Below, in pieces: positions 53,950 to 62,683 of a stretch of 64,000 nucleotides of DNA. The notes beneath the pieces were generated by a model. That model searched no databases and was not told the origin of the DNA. It saw only the letters and a list, made by a program, of their open reading frames with translations. The position numbers and the translations under genes were made by a program. Position 1 is the first letter of the stretch. Each line of letters begins with the position of its first letter. This DNA comes from Gemmobacter aquarius (lineage in GTDB: Bacteria > Pseudomonadota > Alphaproteobacteria > Rhodobacterales > Rhodobacteraceae), in contig NZ_CP028918.1 of the NCBI RefSeq assembly GCF_003060865.1, forward strand, positions 1,221,001 to 1,285,000, read 5' to 3'.

Positions 53950-55365
53950 TCAGACGGGTGCGCGGCGGTGGTGCCATGGCATCGCGGTTTCGAGATCGCG
54001 GGCGAGGCGGACGAGGGTGGATTCGGCGGCGAAGCGGGCGACGAGCTGGATGCCTATGGGCATGCCTGCTGCAGATTGGCCGAGGGGGAGGCTGACCGAA
54101 GGTTGGCCTGTCACGTTGAAGGGGCCGAGGTAGGTGAAAAGGCTGGTGTCGCCCATCGCGTACCCCTCGGCGGAAAGGTCGGGGCGGGTGGTGGCGAAGA
54201 GGCCATGTTCGGGGGCGGTGACGGGCAGGGTGGGGGTGAGGAGCACATCGAAGCGGGCGGTGCGGGTGGCGATTTCCACGCGGATGCGGCGGAGGGTTTC
54301 GAAGACCTCCATGATCTGGGCGGGGGTCATCGCGAGGGTCTGGTCGAGGAGTTTGAGGGTGACGGGTTCGAGCGTCGTGTCATCGAGCGGGCGGCCGAGT
54401 TTGCGGGCGAGTTCGGGCAGGGTGGCGAGGCCGAGGTTGAACGCGCCCATGACGCCGGTCGCGATGTCTTCGGGTTGGACGGGGGAGGGGATTTCCTCGA
54501 GGCTGTGGCCCTGGGCGGAGAGGGTGGCGGCGGTTGCGTCGACGAGGGCGAGCACTTCGGGGTTGAGCGCGATCTCGCCCCATGCGGTGCGGGCGACCCC
54601 GATGTGCAGGCGCGGTGTCGCGCCGTCGAGGTCGGTGACGAAAGGGGCGTCGGGCGGCGGGATGGTGAAGGGGTCGCCTGCCTCGGGGCCTGCGAAGATG
54701 TCGAGGGCGAGCGCCATGTCGCGCACGGTGCGGGTAAGGACGAAGGCGCGGGCGAGGCCGAAGAGCGCATCCTGACCGTCGGGCCCGCCCGAGACGCGGC
54801 CCCGCGACGGGTTGAGGCCCACAAGGCCGCAACAGGCGGCGGGGATGCGGATGGAACCCCCGCCGTCGCTGGCGTGCGCGATGGGCACGATGCCAGCGGC
54901 GACCGCTGCGGCGGCCCCGCCGGAGGATCCGCCTGCGGTGCGGTCGGGCGACCACGGGTTGCGGGTGATGCCGTGAGCCAAGGTTTCGGTGAAACCGGAA
55001 AAGGCCAGTTCCGGCACGGCGCTGCGCCCGACGAGGGTAAGGCCTGCGGCGCGGGCGCGGGTGATGAAATGGCCGTCGTGGTCGGGGCGGTTGCCGCGCA
55101 GCAGGCGCGAGCCGCATTCTTGCAGGCGTCCGGCCTCGGTCGCGCCTATGTCCTTGCGAAGGAAGGGCACGCCGGAAAGGGGGCCTGATGTGACGGGCAG
55201 GGTTTCGGCGTCGTCGTAGAATTCGATGACCGCATTCAGCGCGCGGTTCACCGCGTCGTGGCGCGTGCGGGCGGCGCGGGTGAGGTCGAGCGGGCTAACG
55301 TGGCCTTGGCGGACCAGTGCGGCGAGGCCGGTTGCGTCATGGGAGATATAGTCGCTTTGGTCCAT
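53950..55365 (-). CDS. Amidase (amidase signature family)
   Basis: Ser-cisSer-Lys hydrolase of about 471 residues. Catalytic residues are readable: Lys71 in [15 protein letters not shown], Ser147 in [17 protein letters not shown] and Ser171 in [11 protein letters not shown], with the family's 24-residue Ser-Ser spacing. The substrate amide is unknown; homologues are often annotated as 6-aminohexanoate-cyclic-dimer hydrolase or GatA-like. It is not the tRNA amidotransferase GatA, as no gatB/gatC neighbours are present. The start is at the MDQSDYI methionine; a TTG further upstream adds eight residues. Divergent from thuA. Confidence 0.88.
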   Translation of the reverse strand: MDQSDYISHDATGLAALVRQGHVSPLDLTRAARTRHDAVNRALNAVIEFYDDAETLPVTSGPLSGVPFLRKDIGATEAGRLQECGSRLLRGNRPDHDGHFITRARAAGLTLVGRSAVPELAFSGFTETLAHGITRNPWSPDRTAGGSSGGAAAAVAAGIVPIAHASDGGGSIRIPAACCGLVGLNPSRGRVSGGPDGQDALFGLARAFVLTRTVRDMALALDIFAGPEAGDPFTIPPPDAPFVTDLDGATPRLHIGVARTAWGEIALNPEVLALVDATAATLSAQGHSLEEIPSPVQPEDIATGVMGAFNLGLATLPELARKLGRPLDDTTLEPVTLKLLDQTLAMTPAQIMEVFETLRRIRVEIATRTARFDVLLTPTLPVTAPEHGLFATTRPDLSAEGYAMGDTSLFTYLGPFNVTGQPSVSLPLGQSAAGMPIGIQLVARFAAESTLVRLARDLETAMPWHHRRAPV

Positions 55366-55457
55366 CGGGGCGGCCCTTTGTTGCTGCAAGTCAGGCTAGG
55401 GGGGCTTTCCGGGCCTGCCAAGGGGATTGCTGCCGAGGGCTGCTTTGCGGCTTGTTT

Positions 55458-55467
55458 AAAGCGCTTT
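55458..55467. promoter_or_regulatory. LacI-family-type operator upstream of thuA
   Basis: AAAGCGCTTT, a perfect 10-bp palindrome matching the core of LacI-family operators, 46 bases before the thuA ATG. Rhizobial thuAB is controlled by the LacI-family regulator ThuR. No such regulator gene is in the window. Confidence 0.5.
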
Positions 55468-55513
55468 GGAACGGCAGATTCCGGCGCAGAATCGGAATGA
55501 CAGGAGAAGTGCG

Positions 55514-56296
55514 ATGCTGCGGGTCACGGTCTGGGGCGAGAATGTGCACGAGCAGAAGAACCGCGTGGTGGCCGAGGTTTACCCCGACACGATGCATGGG
55601 ACGATTGCGGGCTTCCTGAACCGAGCGGGCGGGATTGCGGCCACGACCGCCACCTTGCAAGAGCCGGAGCACGGGCTGACGGCGGAACGGATTGCCGCGA
55701 CCGACGTGCTGGTCTGGTGGGGCCATGCCGCGCATGGCGATGTGGCCGATGCGGTGGTGGACCGCGTTTGCGATGCGGTCTGGGGCGGGATGGGGATGAT
55801 CTTCCTGCACTCGGCCCATTTCGCCAAGCCGTTCAAGCGGCTGATGGGCGCACCCTGCAATCTGACGTGGCGCGAGGCGGGCGAGCGGGAACGCTTGTGG
55901 GTGACGAGCCGCAGCCATCCGATCACGGCGGGCTTGCCGGATCATTTCGAGCTGGAGCACGAGGAGATGTATGGCGAGCCCTTTGGCGTGCCCGAACCGC
56001 TGGAGACGGTGTTCGTTTCGTGGTTCGCGGGGGGCGAGGTGTTCCGGTCGGGGCTGACCTGGCGGCGGGGGGCGGGGAATGTGTTCTATTTCCGTCCGGG
56101 GCATGAAACTTATCCGACCTATCACGACGCCAATGTGCAGCGGGTGATCTGCAACGCTGTGCGTTGGGCGCATAATCCGGCGATGCGGATCGCAGACCCC
56201 CATGCCGCGCCGAACGTGCCGGTAGACCGCGCGCTGGAGTCGATCACCGAGCGGGGGCCACGGCTGCATCATGACGGCGAGGCGGGGTATCGCTGA
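55514..56296 (+). CDS. thuA: ThuA-domain protein (trehalose utilisation type)
   Basis: Glutamine-amidotransferase-like fold protein of 260 residues belonging to the ThuA family, which with ThuB takes part in trehalose and related disaccharide oxidation in rhizobia. Family stretches are VTVWGENVHEQKN at the start, VLVWWGHAAHGDV and the C-terminal YFRPGHETYPTYHDANVQRV. ATG 55514 has AGGAGA upstream, and the longer frame has no support. The stop overlaps the start of thuB (TGATG). A LacI-type operator lies in the promoter. No trehalose transporter genes are adjacent here. Confidence 0.88.
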   Translation: MLRVTVWGENVHEQKNRVVAEVYPDTMHGTIAGFLNRAGGIAATTATLQEPEHGLTAERIAATDVLVWWGHAAHGDVADAVVDRVCDAVWGGMGMIFLHSAHFAKPFKRLMGAPCNLTWREAGERERLWVTSRSHPITAGLPDHFELEHEEMYGEPFGVPEPLETVFVSWFAGGEVFRSGLTWRRGAGNVFYFRPGHETYPTYHDANVQRVICNAVRWAHNPAMRIADPHAAPNVPVDRALESITERGPRLHHDGEAGYR

Positions 56297-57345
56297 TGGT
56301 GCGGGTTCTGGTCGTCGGCACCGGCGGGATGGCGGAAAACCACGCGGCGGCTTTTGCTGCGATGGACGGGGTCGAGCTGGTTGCGGGGGTGGATACGCGG
56401 GCGGAACCGCTGGCCGCGTTTTGTGCGCGCCACAGGATCGGGCGGGGGTTCGCCTCGGTTTCCGAGGCGCTGGATTGGGGCGGGTTCGATGCGGTGACCA
56501 ATGTCACGCCGGATGCCGCGCATTACGCCACGGTGATGCCGTTTCTGGCGGCTGGCAAGCATGTGCTGTGCGAAAAGCCTTTGGCCACCAATGCGGTGCA
56601 GGCCGGGGCCATGGCGGATGCGGCGGCGCAAGCGGGCGTGGTGAACATGGTGAACCTGAGTTACCGCAACGTGGCGGCCTTGCAGCGGGCGGCGGTGCTG
56701 GTGCGCGATGGGGCGATCGGCCGCGTGCGGCATTTCGAGGCGAGTTACCTGCAAAGCTGGCTGGTGCAGCCCGCTTGGGGCGAGTGGCGGACCGAGGCGC
56801 AATGGCTGTGGCGGCTGTCATCGGCCCATGGGTCCAACGGGGTGCTGGGGGATGTGGGAATCCATATCCTCGACTTTGCGACCTTTGTGGCGGGGCAGGC
56901 GGCGGCCGAGGTGTCTTGCCGTCTGGCTACTTTCGACAAGGCGGAAGGCGGGCGGATCGGCGAATATGTGCTGAACGCCAACGATAGCGCGACGATGCAG
57001 CTGGTGCTTGAGGGCGGGGCCATCGGGACGGTGACGGCCACGCGCTTTGCCAGCGGGCATCTGAACGATCTTTCGCTGCGTATCCATGGCGATGCGGGCG
57101 GGCTGGAGGTGACATTCATAAACAATGTCAGCCGGTTGCGGGCCTGTGTTGGAGCGGATTTGCAAGGCGCTGTCTGGCGTGACGTGGACTGTCCTGCGGT
57201 GCCGACGATCTATGCGCGGTTCATCGCTGCGGTGCGGGGGCAAGGGGCTGCGGTGCCCGATTTCGCGCGCGGGGCTGCGTTGCAGCGCCTGGTCGACCGG
57301 GCCGGAGAGTCGGCGGGGCGGGGCTGCGTCAGTCTGACGGTTTAG
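56296..57345 (+). CDS. thuB: Gfo/Idh/MocA-family oxidoreductase (ThuB-like)
   Basis: NAD(P)-dependent oxidoreductase of 349 residues. The Rossmann motif is VVGTGGMAENHAAAF (N-terminus) and the family EKP motif is in LCEKPLATNAVQAG. The central GDVGIHILDFATFVAG contains the conserved catalytic-region histidine. Paired with thuA by overlapping codons, it probably oxidises a sugar, with disaccharide 3-keto chemistry proposed for ThuB. The 3' end overlaps the 3' end of a broken convergent gene by 17 bases. Confidence 0.87.
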   Translation: MVRVLVVGTGGMAENHAAAFAAMDGVELVAGVDTRAEPLAAFCARHRIGRGFASVSEALDWGGFDAVTNVTPDAAHYATVMPFLAAGKHVLCEKPLATNAVQAGAMADAAAQAGVVNMVNLSYRNVAALQRAAVLVRDGAIGRVRHFEASYLQSWLVQPAWGEWRTEAQWLWRLSSAHGSNGVLGDVGIHILDFATFVAGQAAAEVSCRLATFDKAEGGRIGEYVLNANDSATMQLVLEGGAIGTVTATRFASGHLNDLSLRIHGDAGGLEVTFINNVSRLRACVGADLQGAVWRDVDCPAVPTIYARFIAAVRGQGAAVPDFARGAALQRLVDRAGESAGRGCVSLTV

Positions 57346-57799
57346 CGGGGCGTGCCGGAATGCGGCGGGTCGGCGGGGGTGGTGTCGCGCATCGAGAAGC
57401 GACGAGCAAGGGGTGCAGGCCAAAGGCGGCGAGCCAGCCGATGTCCCAGAGGATGGGCACTTCGGCGGTGGGGCGGATGCGGTGCAGGCCCATAAGCCAG
57501 TGGACGATCAGCGCATCGGCGATGTTCCTTGCTCCGAACCCGATCAGCGCCATGCCTGCCACGCAGCGGGGATGGATGCGGGCGGTGGTCGTGCGGGCGC
57601 GGATCATGCCGGTCAGTCCGGCGAGAAGGGCTGCCTACATTGCGGCGTCGAAGATCGAATCCTGCCGGATATGGCGGGCGAGCGGTGCGTCGGGCAGCGC
57701 GCCGGTCAAAAGGGGATGCCAGCCCAGCAGCCGGTGCAGGACGAGGCTGTCGAACAGCCCCGCAAGGCCGAAGCCCGTCAGCGCCGAGAGCAGGTTCAC
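57329..57799 (-). pseudogene. DUF2243-like membrane protein gene interrupted by an in-frame TAG
   Basis: Reading the minus strand from GTG 57799, the frame gives [20 protein letters not shown], then [13 protein letters not shown] and [14 protein letters not shown] at 57637-57635 (codon 55) follows. The same frame continues without shift as [10 protein letters not shown] ... [20 protein letters not shown] ... WDIGWLAAFGLHPLL to a TGA at 57331-57329. This is the DUF2243 pattern (two GFG(L)xxxFD/N repeats with helices), total 156 codons. The amber is a substitution, not a homopolymer slip. The gene may be newly inactivated, read through, or a sequencing error. Confidence 0.72.
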
Positions 57800-57960
57800 G
57801 CGGCGGACCTACGTTCGAGCGGGCCAGTCGGGCGGGCCAGTCGGGCGCGGGGTCTGCTTTGGCGGGTCGGGGCATGGGGTCCTTTGCGGTGAGGGCGGTC
57901 CTTGGCGGGACGGTCGTCGGGTTCAAACAGGCAAGGTCCGTGTCGGTTGCCTTCCCTTGG
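57800..57960. other. Intergenic region upstream of tex, no gene seen
   Basis: Together with the 18-bp repeat tract it fills the 338 bases between the DUF2243 remnant and tex. Nothing else is recognised. Confidence 0.4.
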
Positions 57961-58068
57961 GGATACCGGAACAGACGGGCAGCGGGGCATATACGGGCGG
58001 CTGGGCGCAGACGGGCGGCGGGGCACAGACGGGGGGCTGGGCGCAGACGGGCGGCTGGCAGGGCTTGG
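57961..58068. repeat. Degenerate 18-bp tandem repeats, about six units
   Basis: Consecutive 18-base units end in ACGG and carry a GGGCGCAGACGG-like centre; for example 57997-58014 reads GCGGCTGGGCGCAGACGG. Units 3-5 (57997-58050) are the closest. They lie 70-180 bases upstream of the tex start, and no protein-coding role is evident. Confidence 0.75.
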
Positions 58069-58137
58069 CGCGGGGGGTGGGCGCGGCTATGGTCGTGGCC
58101 CTGTCACCGCATTCGACCTACCGGAGAGTTCCTGCCC

Positions 58138-60468
58138 ATGACGACCGATACCGCCCGCCGTATTCCCCAGATCATCGCCGCTGAAATCGGGGCGCAGCCG
58201 GGGCAGGTGGTGGCGGCCATCGGGCTTTTGGACGAGGGCGCGACGGTGCCTTTCGTCGCGCGGTATCGCAAGGAGGTGACGGGGGGGCTGGACGACACGC
58301 AGCTTCGCAATCTGGCCGAGCGGCTGGCCTATCTGCGCGAGATGGAGGCGCGGCGGGCGGCTATTTTGTCGTCGATCCGCGAACAGGGGAAGATGACCGA
58401 TGCGCTGGAAGGCGCGATCCTGAAGGCGGGGACCAAGTCGGAGCTTGAGGACATTTATCTGCCCTACAAGCCCAAGCGGCGCACCAAGGCGATGATCGCG
58501 CGGGAAAATGGCTTGCAGCCGCTGGTCGATGCGATTCTGGCGGATCGCGGGGCTGATCCTGCGGTGCTGGCGGCGGGTTTCGTGACCGAAGCCGTGGCGG
58601 ATGTGAAGGCTGTGCTGGAAGGCGCGCGTGACATCGTGGCCGAGGGGCTGGCCGAGGATGCGGCCCTGCTTGGCCGGTTGCGCGGGCATATGAAGCAGGT
58701 GGCCAAGCTGGTCGCCAAGGGTGTCGATGGAAAAGAGGTCGAGGGGGCCAAGTTTTCGGATTATTTCGCGCATAGCGAGGCTTGGGCGACCGCACCTTCG
58801 CACCGCGTGCTGGCCATGCTGCGCGGGCGCAACGAGGGGTTTTTGGCCATCGACCTTGAAATCGATGCCGATGCGGCGCGGGGCGAAAGCCCTGCGGAAC
58901 GGGCTTGCGGGGCGGCTTTGTCAGTGACGGGGCGCGGGGCGGGGGATGCGTGGCTGCGCGATGCCGCCGCATGGGCGTGGCGGGTGAAGATCAGGACTTC
59001 GCTGACGCTGGACCTGATGGCCGAGATGCGCGAACGGGCCGAGGCCGAGGCGATCCGGGTTTTTGCGATGAACCTCAAGGCGCTGTTGCTTGCGGCTCCG
59101 GCGGGCGGCAAGGCCACGATGGGGCTGGACCCCGGCATCCGCACGGGGGTGAAGGTGGCGGTGGTCGATGCGACGGGCAAGGTGCTGGCGCATGACACGG
59201 TCTATCCGTTCCAGCCGAAGAATGACTTGCGCGGGGCGCAGGGGACGATTGCGCAGATGATCGCCAAGCATGGCGTCAAACTGATCGCCATCGGCAATGG
59301 CACGGCGAGCCGCGAGACGGAAAAGATGGTGGCCGATCTATTGGCCGTGCTTCCCGGCAGCGAAAAGCCGGTGAAGGTGATCGTAAGCGAGGCGGGGGCT
59401 TCGGTCTATTCGGCCTCCGAACTCGCGGCGAAAGAGTTTCCCGATCTGGATGTGTCGATCCGGGGGGCGGTCAGCATCGCGCGGCGTTTGCAGGACCCGC
59501 TGGCCGAACTGGTGAAGATCGAGCCGAAGTCTATCGGCGTCGGGCAATACCAGCATGATGTGGACCAGTCGCGGCTGGGACGGTCGCTGGAAGCGGTGGT
59601 CGAGGATGCGGTGAACGCGGTGGGGGTGGACCTGAACACCGCCTCGGCGCCGTTGCTCGCGCGGGTGTCGGGGGTGGGGCCGTCGCTGGCCGAGGCGATC
59701 GTGGGGCACCGCGATGCCAACGGGCCCTTTGCCACGCGGCGCGAGTTGCTCAAGGTGGCGCGGCTGGGACCGAAGGCATTCGAGCAGGCGGCGGGGTTCT
59801 TGCGGATCGCGGGGGGGAAAGAGCCGCTCGATGCCTCATCCGTGCATCCCGAGGCCTATGAGGTGGCAAGGAAGATCGTGGCGGCTTGCGGGCGCGATAT
59901 TCGCAGCCTCATGGGGGACGCGGCGGCGCTGAAGGCTGTGGACCCGCGGGCTTTCGTGGACGCGCGGTTCGGCCTGCCCACGGTGCGCGACATTCTTGCA
60001 GAGCTGGAAAAGCCGGGGCGCGACCCGCGACCCACCTTCAAGACCGCGACCTTTGCCGAAGGGGTGAACGAGATCCGCGATCTGAAGCCGGGGATGTTGC
60101 TGGAGGGCACGGTGACCAACGTGGCGGCCTTCGGTGCCTTTGTCGATATCGGAGTGCATCAGGACGGGCTGGTACATGTGAGCCAGCTTGCCGACAGTTT
60201 CGTGAAAGACCCCCATGCCGTGGTCAAGGCGGGCGATGTGGTCAAGGTGCGGGTGGTCGAGGTGGACGCCGCGCGCAAGCGGATCGGGCTGACGATGAAA
60301 AGCCAGTCGGGCGAGGCGCGCGACGCTGCGCGGGAACGCGGGCCGGTGCAGAAGGCGGCTGCGGTCAAGCCGGGGGCAGGGTCGGTGGGGCCGAAGGGGG
60401 GCACGGCTGGGGAACCGGCGGGGGGCAACGCCTTTGCCGATGCGCTGAAGGGCAAGTTCGGGCGCTAG
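58138..60468 (+). CDS. tex: Tex family RNA-binding transcription accessory protein
   Basis: Conserved cytoplasmic nucleic-acid-binding protein, 776 residues. The order is an N-terminal helical region ([38 protein letters not shown]), a YqgF/RNase H-like domain ([20 protein letters not shown]), a helix-hairpin-helix region ([20 protein letters not shown]), and a C-terminal S1 domain ([20 protein letters not shown]) near 650-720. A basic low-complexity tail ends [17 protein letters not shown] 58138 has GGAGAG about ten bases upstream. The 3' end is partially duplicated just downstream. Confidence 0.95.
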   Translation: MTTDTARRIPQIIAAEIGAQPGQVVAAIGLLDEGATVPFVARYRKEVTGGLDDTQLRNLAERLAYLREMEARRAAILSSIREQGKMTDALEGAILKAGTKSELEDIYLPYKPKRRTKAMIARENGLQPLVDAILADRGADPAVLAAGFVTEAVADVKAVLEGARDIVAEGLAEDAALLGRLRGHMKQVAKLVAKGVDGKEVEGAKFSDYFAHSEAWATAPSHRVLAMLRGRNEGFLAIDLEIDADAARGESPAERACGAALSVTGRGAGDAWLRDAAAWAWRVKIRTSLTLDLMAEMRERAEAEAIRVFAMNLKALLLAAPAGGKATMGLDPGIRTGVKVAVVDATGKVLAHDTVYPFQPKNDLRGAQGTIAQMIAKHGVKLIAIGNGTASRETEKMVADLLAVLPGSEKPVKVIVSEAGASVYSASELAAKEFPDLDVSIRGAVSIARRLQDPLAELVKIEPKSIGVGQYQHDVDQSRLGRSLEAVVEDAVNAVGVDLNTASAPLLARVSGVGPSLAEAIVGHRDANGPFATRRELLKVARLGPKAFEQAAGFLRIAGGKEPLDASSVHPEAYEVARKIVAACGRDIRSLMGDAAALKAVDPRAFVDARFGLPTVRDILAELEKPGRDPRPTFKTATFAEGVNEIRDLKPGMLLEGTVTNVAAFGAFVDIGVHQDGLVHVSQLADSFVKDPHAVVKAGDVVKVRVVEVDAARKRIGLTMKSQSGEARDAARERGPVQKAAAVKPGAGSVGPKGGTAGEPAGGNAFADALKGKFGR

Positions 60469-60479
60469 GCTGGCGTTTG

Positions 60480-60818
60480 GCGGAATTTGACGCAAATTCC
60501 GCGCCGAAATCTGACGCAGATTTCGGGGTTTTGCCGAACGGTCTGGGCGAGGCGCAGACTGCGTCATTTCCCGCGCACAACGCTTGGCGCGGGACGGTGC
60601 AGAAAGCGGTAGTGGTCAAGCCGCAGAGCAATGCCTTTTCCGATGCGCTTGGGGGCAAGTTCGGGCGCTATGCCTACGCGGTGACCGGGGGGCGGTGATG
60701 CGGAATTTGACGCAAATTCCGCGCCGAAATCTGACGCAGATTTCGGGGATTTGCTGAACGGTCGAGGCGAGGCGGAAAATGCGTCATTTTCCGGCGCGGA
60801 ATTTGCGTCAAATTCCGC
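60480..60818. repeat. Large palindromes repeated after tex
   Basis: Palindrome A has arms GCGGAATTT / AAATTCCGC around GACGC (60480-60502 and 60700-60722), and around GCGTC, i.e. inverted, at 60796-60818. Palindrome B has arms CCGAAATCTG / CAGATTTCGG around ACG (60504-60526 and 60724-60746). The A-B pair plus about 30 further bases forms a direct repeat with a 220-base offset. The third A copy ends at the stop codon of the convergent enoyl-CoA hydratase gene. Confidence 0.9.
60591..60698 (+). pseudogene. Duplicated fragment of the tex 3' end
   Basis: The plus strand encodes GTVQKAVVVKPQSNAFSDAL then GGKFGR. This parallels the tex C-terminus ([12 protein letters not shown] ... [13 protein letters not shown]), then runs on to TGA at 60696-60698. 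It has no start of its own and is in a different frame from tex. With the palindromes it forms a partial tandem duplication of the tex tail. Confidence 0.8.
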
Positions 60819-61607
60819 TCAGCTCCAGTCGGGTTTGCGCTTTTCGAGGAAGGCGGTGATGCCTTCCTCGGTGTCGCGCCAGAGCATGTTTTCGACCATC
60901 GCGCGACCGGTCAGGGCATAGGCTTCGGCAAGGGATTCGCCTTGCTGGTCGTAGAAGGCGGATTTGCCGATCTTGACGGCGGCGCCCAGTTTGCCTGCGA
61001 TCTGGCGGGCGAGGACACGGGTGTCGGCGTCGAGCGTTTCGGGCGGGCTGATGCGGTTCACGAGGCCCGCGTCGCGGGCGCGGGTGGCATCGATGAACTC
61101 GCCCGTGGTCAGCATCTCGAAGGCGAGGGCGGGGGGGATCTTGCGGGTCAGGGCGACCATCGGGGTCGAGCAGAAGAGGCCGATGTTGACGCCGTTCACG
61201 CCGAAACGGGTGCCTTGCGCTGCGGTGACGAGGTCGCAAGAGGCGGCAAGCTGGCAGCCTGCGGCGGTGGCGATGCCGTGGGTCTGGGCGATGACGGGCT
61301 GGGGCAGAGCGGGGATCATCTGCATCATCGCGGCGCAGCGCTGGAACAGGTCGCTGAAATAGGCGGCCCCCTTGTCGGGCGACTGGCGGGCGGCCTGCAT
61401 TTCCCGCAGGTCGTGGCCCGCGCAAAAGGCGCGGCCTTCGCCCCTGAGCACGACCACGCGGGTCTGCCGGTCGGTCGACAGGGCGGTGAATTGCGCGGTC
61501 AGCGCCGCGATCATCGCATCCGACAGGGCGTTCAGGCTGGCGGGGGTGTTCAGGGTCAGGGTGGCGATGCCGTCTGCATCTTGGCGGGTCAGGATCGTGT
61601 CGGTCAT
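60819..61607 (-). CDS. Enoyl-CoA hydratase/isomerase family protein
   Basis: Crotonase-fold enzyme, 262 residues. The oxyanion-hole segments are AFCAGHDLREMQA and HGIATAAGCQLAASCDLVTA. The catalytic-region glutamate position of classical hydratases is not clear (GLFCSTPMVALTRKI reads differently), so hydratase activity on straight-chain enoyl-CoA is not certain. Relatives include enoyl-CoA hydratase domain-containing protein 3-like proteins. ATG 61607 has AAGGAAA six bases upstream. It is divergent from the thioesterase gene. Confidence 0.85.
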   Translation of the reverse strand: MTDTILTRQDADGIATLTLNTPASLNALSDAMIAALTAQFTALSTDRQTRVVVLRGEGRAFCAGHDLREMQAARQSPDKGAAYFSDLFQRCAAMMQMIPALPQPVIAQTHGIATAAGCQLAASCDLVTAAQGTRFGVNGVNIGLFCSTPMVALTRKIPPALAFEMLTTGEFIDATRARDAGLVNRISPPETLDADTRVLARQIAGKLGAAVKIGKSAFYDQQGESLAEAYALTGRAMVENMLWRDTEEGITAFLEKRKPDWS

Positions 61608-61673
61608 TGCGCTTTCCTTGGTGATTGGCAAAGCATAGGCGGCGGACAGGCGGGAGGGAAGGGCTTGGGCTTG

Positions 61674-62084
61674 ATGATGGACAAGGCGGCGCTGGCCGTA
61701 TTCCTGCGGGCCGATTTCGCGCAGGTGGCGGATGATTTCGTGGTCGAGCGGGCGGACGAGGCGGGGGTGACGCTGCGGCTGGTGGCGGGCGAGCGGCATC
61801 TGCGGCCGGGGGGCACGGTATCGGGGCCTGCGCTTTTCGCGCTGGCCGATGTGGCGATGTATCTGGCGATCCTTGCCCGTGTCGGGCCGGTGGCGCTGGC
61901 GGTGACCACGAATTGCAGCATCGATTTTATGCGAAAGCCCGAGGCGGGGCGCGATCTTCTGGCCGAGGCGCGGGTGCTCAAGCTGGGGCGCGTTCTTGCA
62001 GTGGGCGATGTGCTGGTGTTTTCGCAAGGTCGCCCCGAGCCTGTGGCGCGGGCGGGGCTGACCTATTCGCTGCCGCCGCGCTGA
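61674..62084 (+). CDS. PaaI-type hotdog thioesterase
   Basis: Acyl-CoA thioesterase of the hotdog fold, 136 residues. The helix LRPGGTVSGPALFALADVAM is the family's central element (the usual HGG reads PGG), with the following AVTTNCSIDFMRKPEAGRDL strands. The substrate acyl-CoA is unknown. ATG 61674 or 61677 could be used. Divergent neighbour: an enoyl-CoA hydratase-like gene, a common pairing in acyl-CoA metabolism. Confidence 0.82.
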   Translation: MMDKAALAVFLRADFAQVADDFVVERADEAGVTLRLVAGERHLRPGGTVSGPALFALADVAMYLAILARVGPVALAVTTNCSIDFMRKPEAGRDLLAEARVLKLGRVLAVGDVLVFSQGRPEPVARAGLTYSLPPR

Positions 62085-62095
62085 GGGGGTGTAGG

Positions 62096-62467
62096 CTAGC
62101 CCTGTTTGGCCTTGGTGAAGCGGCCCTCGATCTGGGCGCCGCTTTCGATGCTGACGGCGCTGTAGGTCACGTCGGCCTGCACATTGGCACTGGCGCGCAG
62201 GGTCAGGTGTTCGGTCGAGGCGCGGCCTTCGAAGCGGCCTTTCACTTCGACCGTTTCGGCCGAGACTGTGCCCTTGACCTCGCCCTCGGGGCCGATGATC
62301 AGACCGCGGGCCGAGAGCGTGCCATCGATCACGCCGTGGATTTCGACGGTGCCGGTCGAGGTCACATCTCCGGTGATGCGAAGGTCTGATCCGAATACGG
62401 ACTTGCCCGTGTTGGGGCTGGCGGGCCGGGAAGCGGCGGGTGCGGGCTGGTCGGGTTTGGAAAACAT
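62096..62467 (-). CDS. Bactofilin (polymer-forming cytoskeletal protein)
   Basis: Small beta-helical filament-forming protein, 123 residues. A Pro/Ala-rich N-terminus is followed by repeating hydrophobic/glycine turns (SVFGSDLRITGDVTSTGTVE; GVIDGTLSARGLIIGPEGEV; KGRFEGRASTEHLTL) typical of bactofilin domains. It probably acts at the membrane or envelope in cell shape or polarity. ATG 62467 has AAAGGCAG about nine bases upstream. Transcribed alone; it ends 12 bases from the convergent thioesterase gene. Confidence 0.9.
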   Translation of the reverse strand: MFSKPDQPAPAASRPASPNTGKSVFGSDLRITGDVTSTGTVEIHGVIDGTLSARGLIIGPEGEVKGTVSAETVEVKGRFEGRASTEHLTLRASANVQADVTYSAVSIESGAQIEGRFTKAKQG

Positions 62468-62683
62468 GGGAACGCTGCCTTTCAAATGCGGGCAGATAAG
62501 GCGACAGGGCAGGGCCGCGGTCAAGGGCCGAGAACGCGGCGGAGCGGGAAGCGGCGGCTTCGGCGTACCCGTTGCGGGCACCCTTTGTTTCACAGAGCGT
62601 CTCGGGGTCGTTATTGGGCCTGACAAGGGGTTGCTGGCGGGGTTTGATACGGCAAAGAATCAGGCAAGAGCGGGGTGCAGCCT

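Noticed and set aside
57360..58137. Plus-strand frames reading through the 18-bp repeats towards tex as an N-terminal extension.
   Set aside because: Tex proteins start at the MTTDTARRI methionine with a GGAGAG site. The upstream peptide is repetitive and overlaps the DUF2243 remnant.
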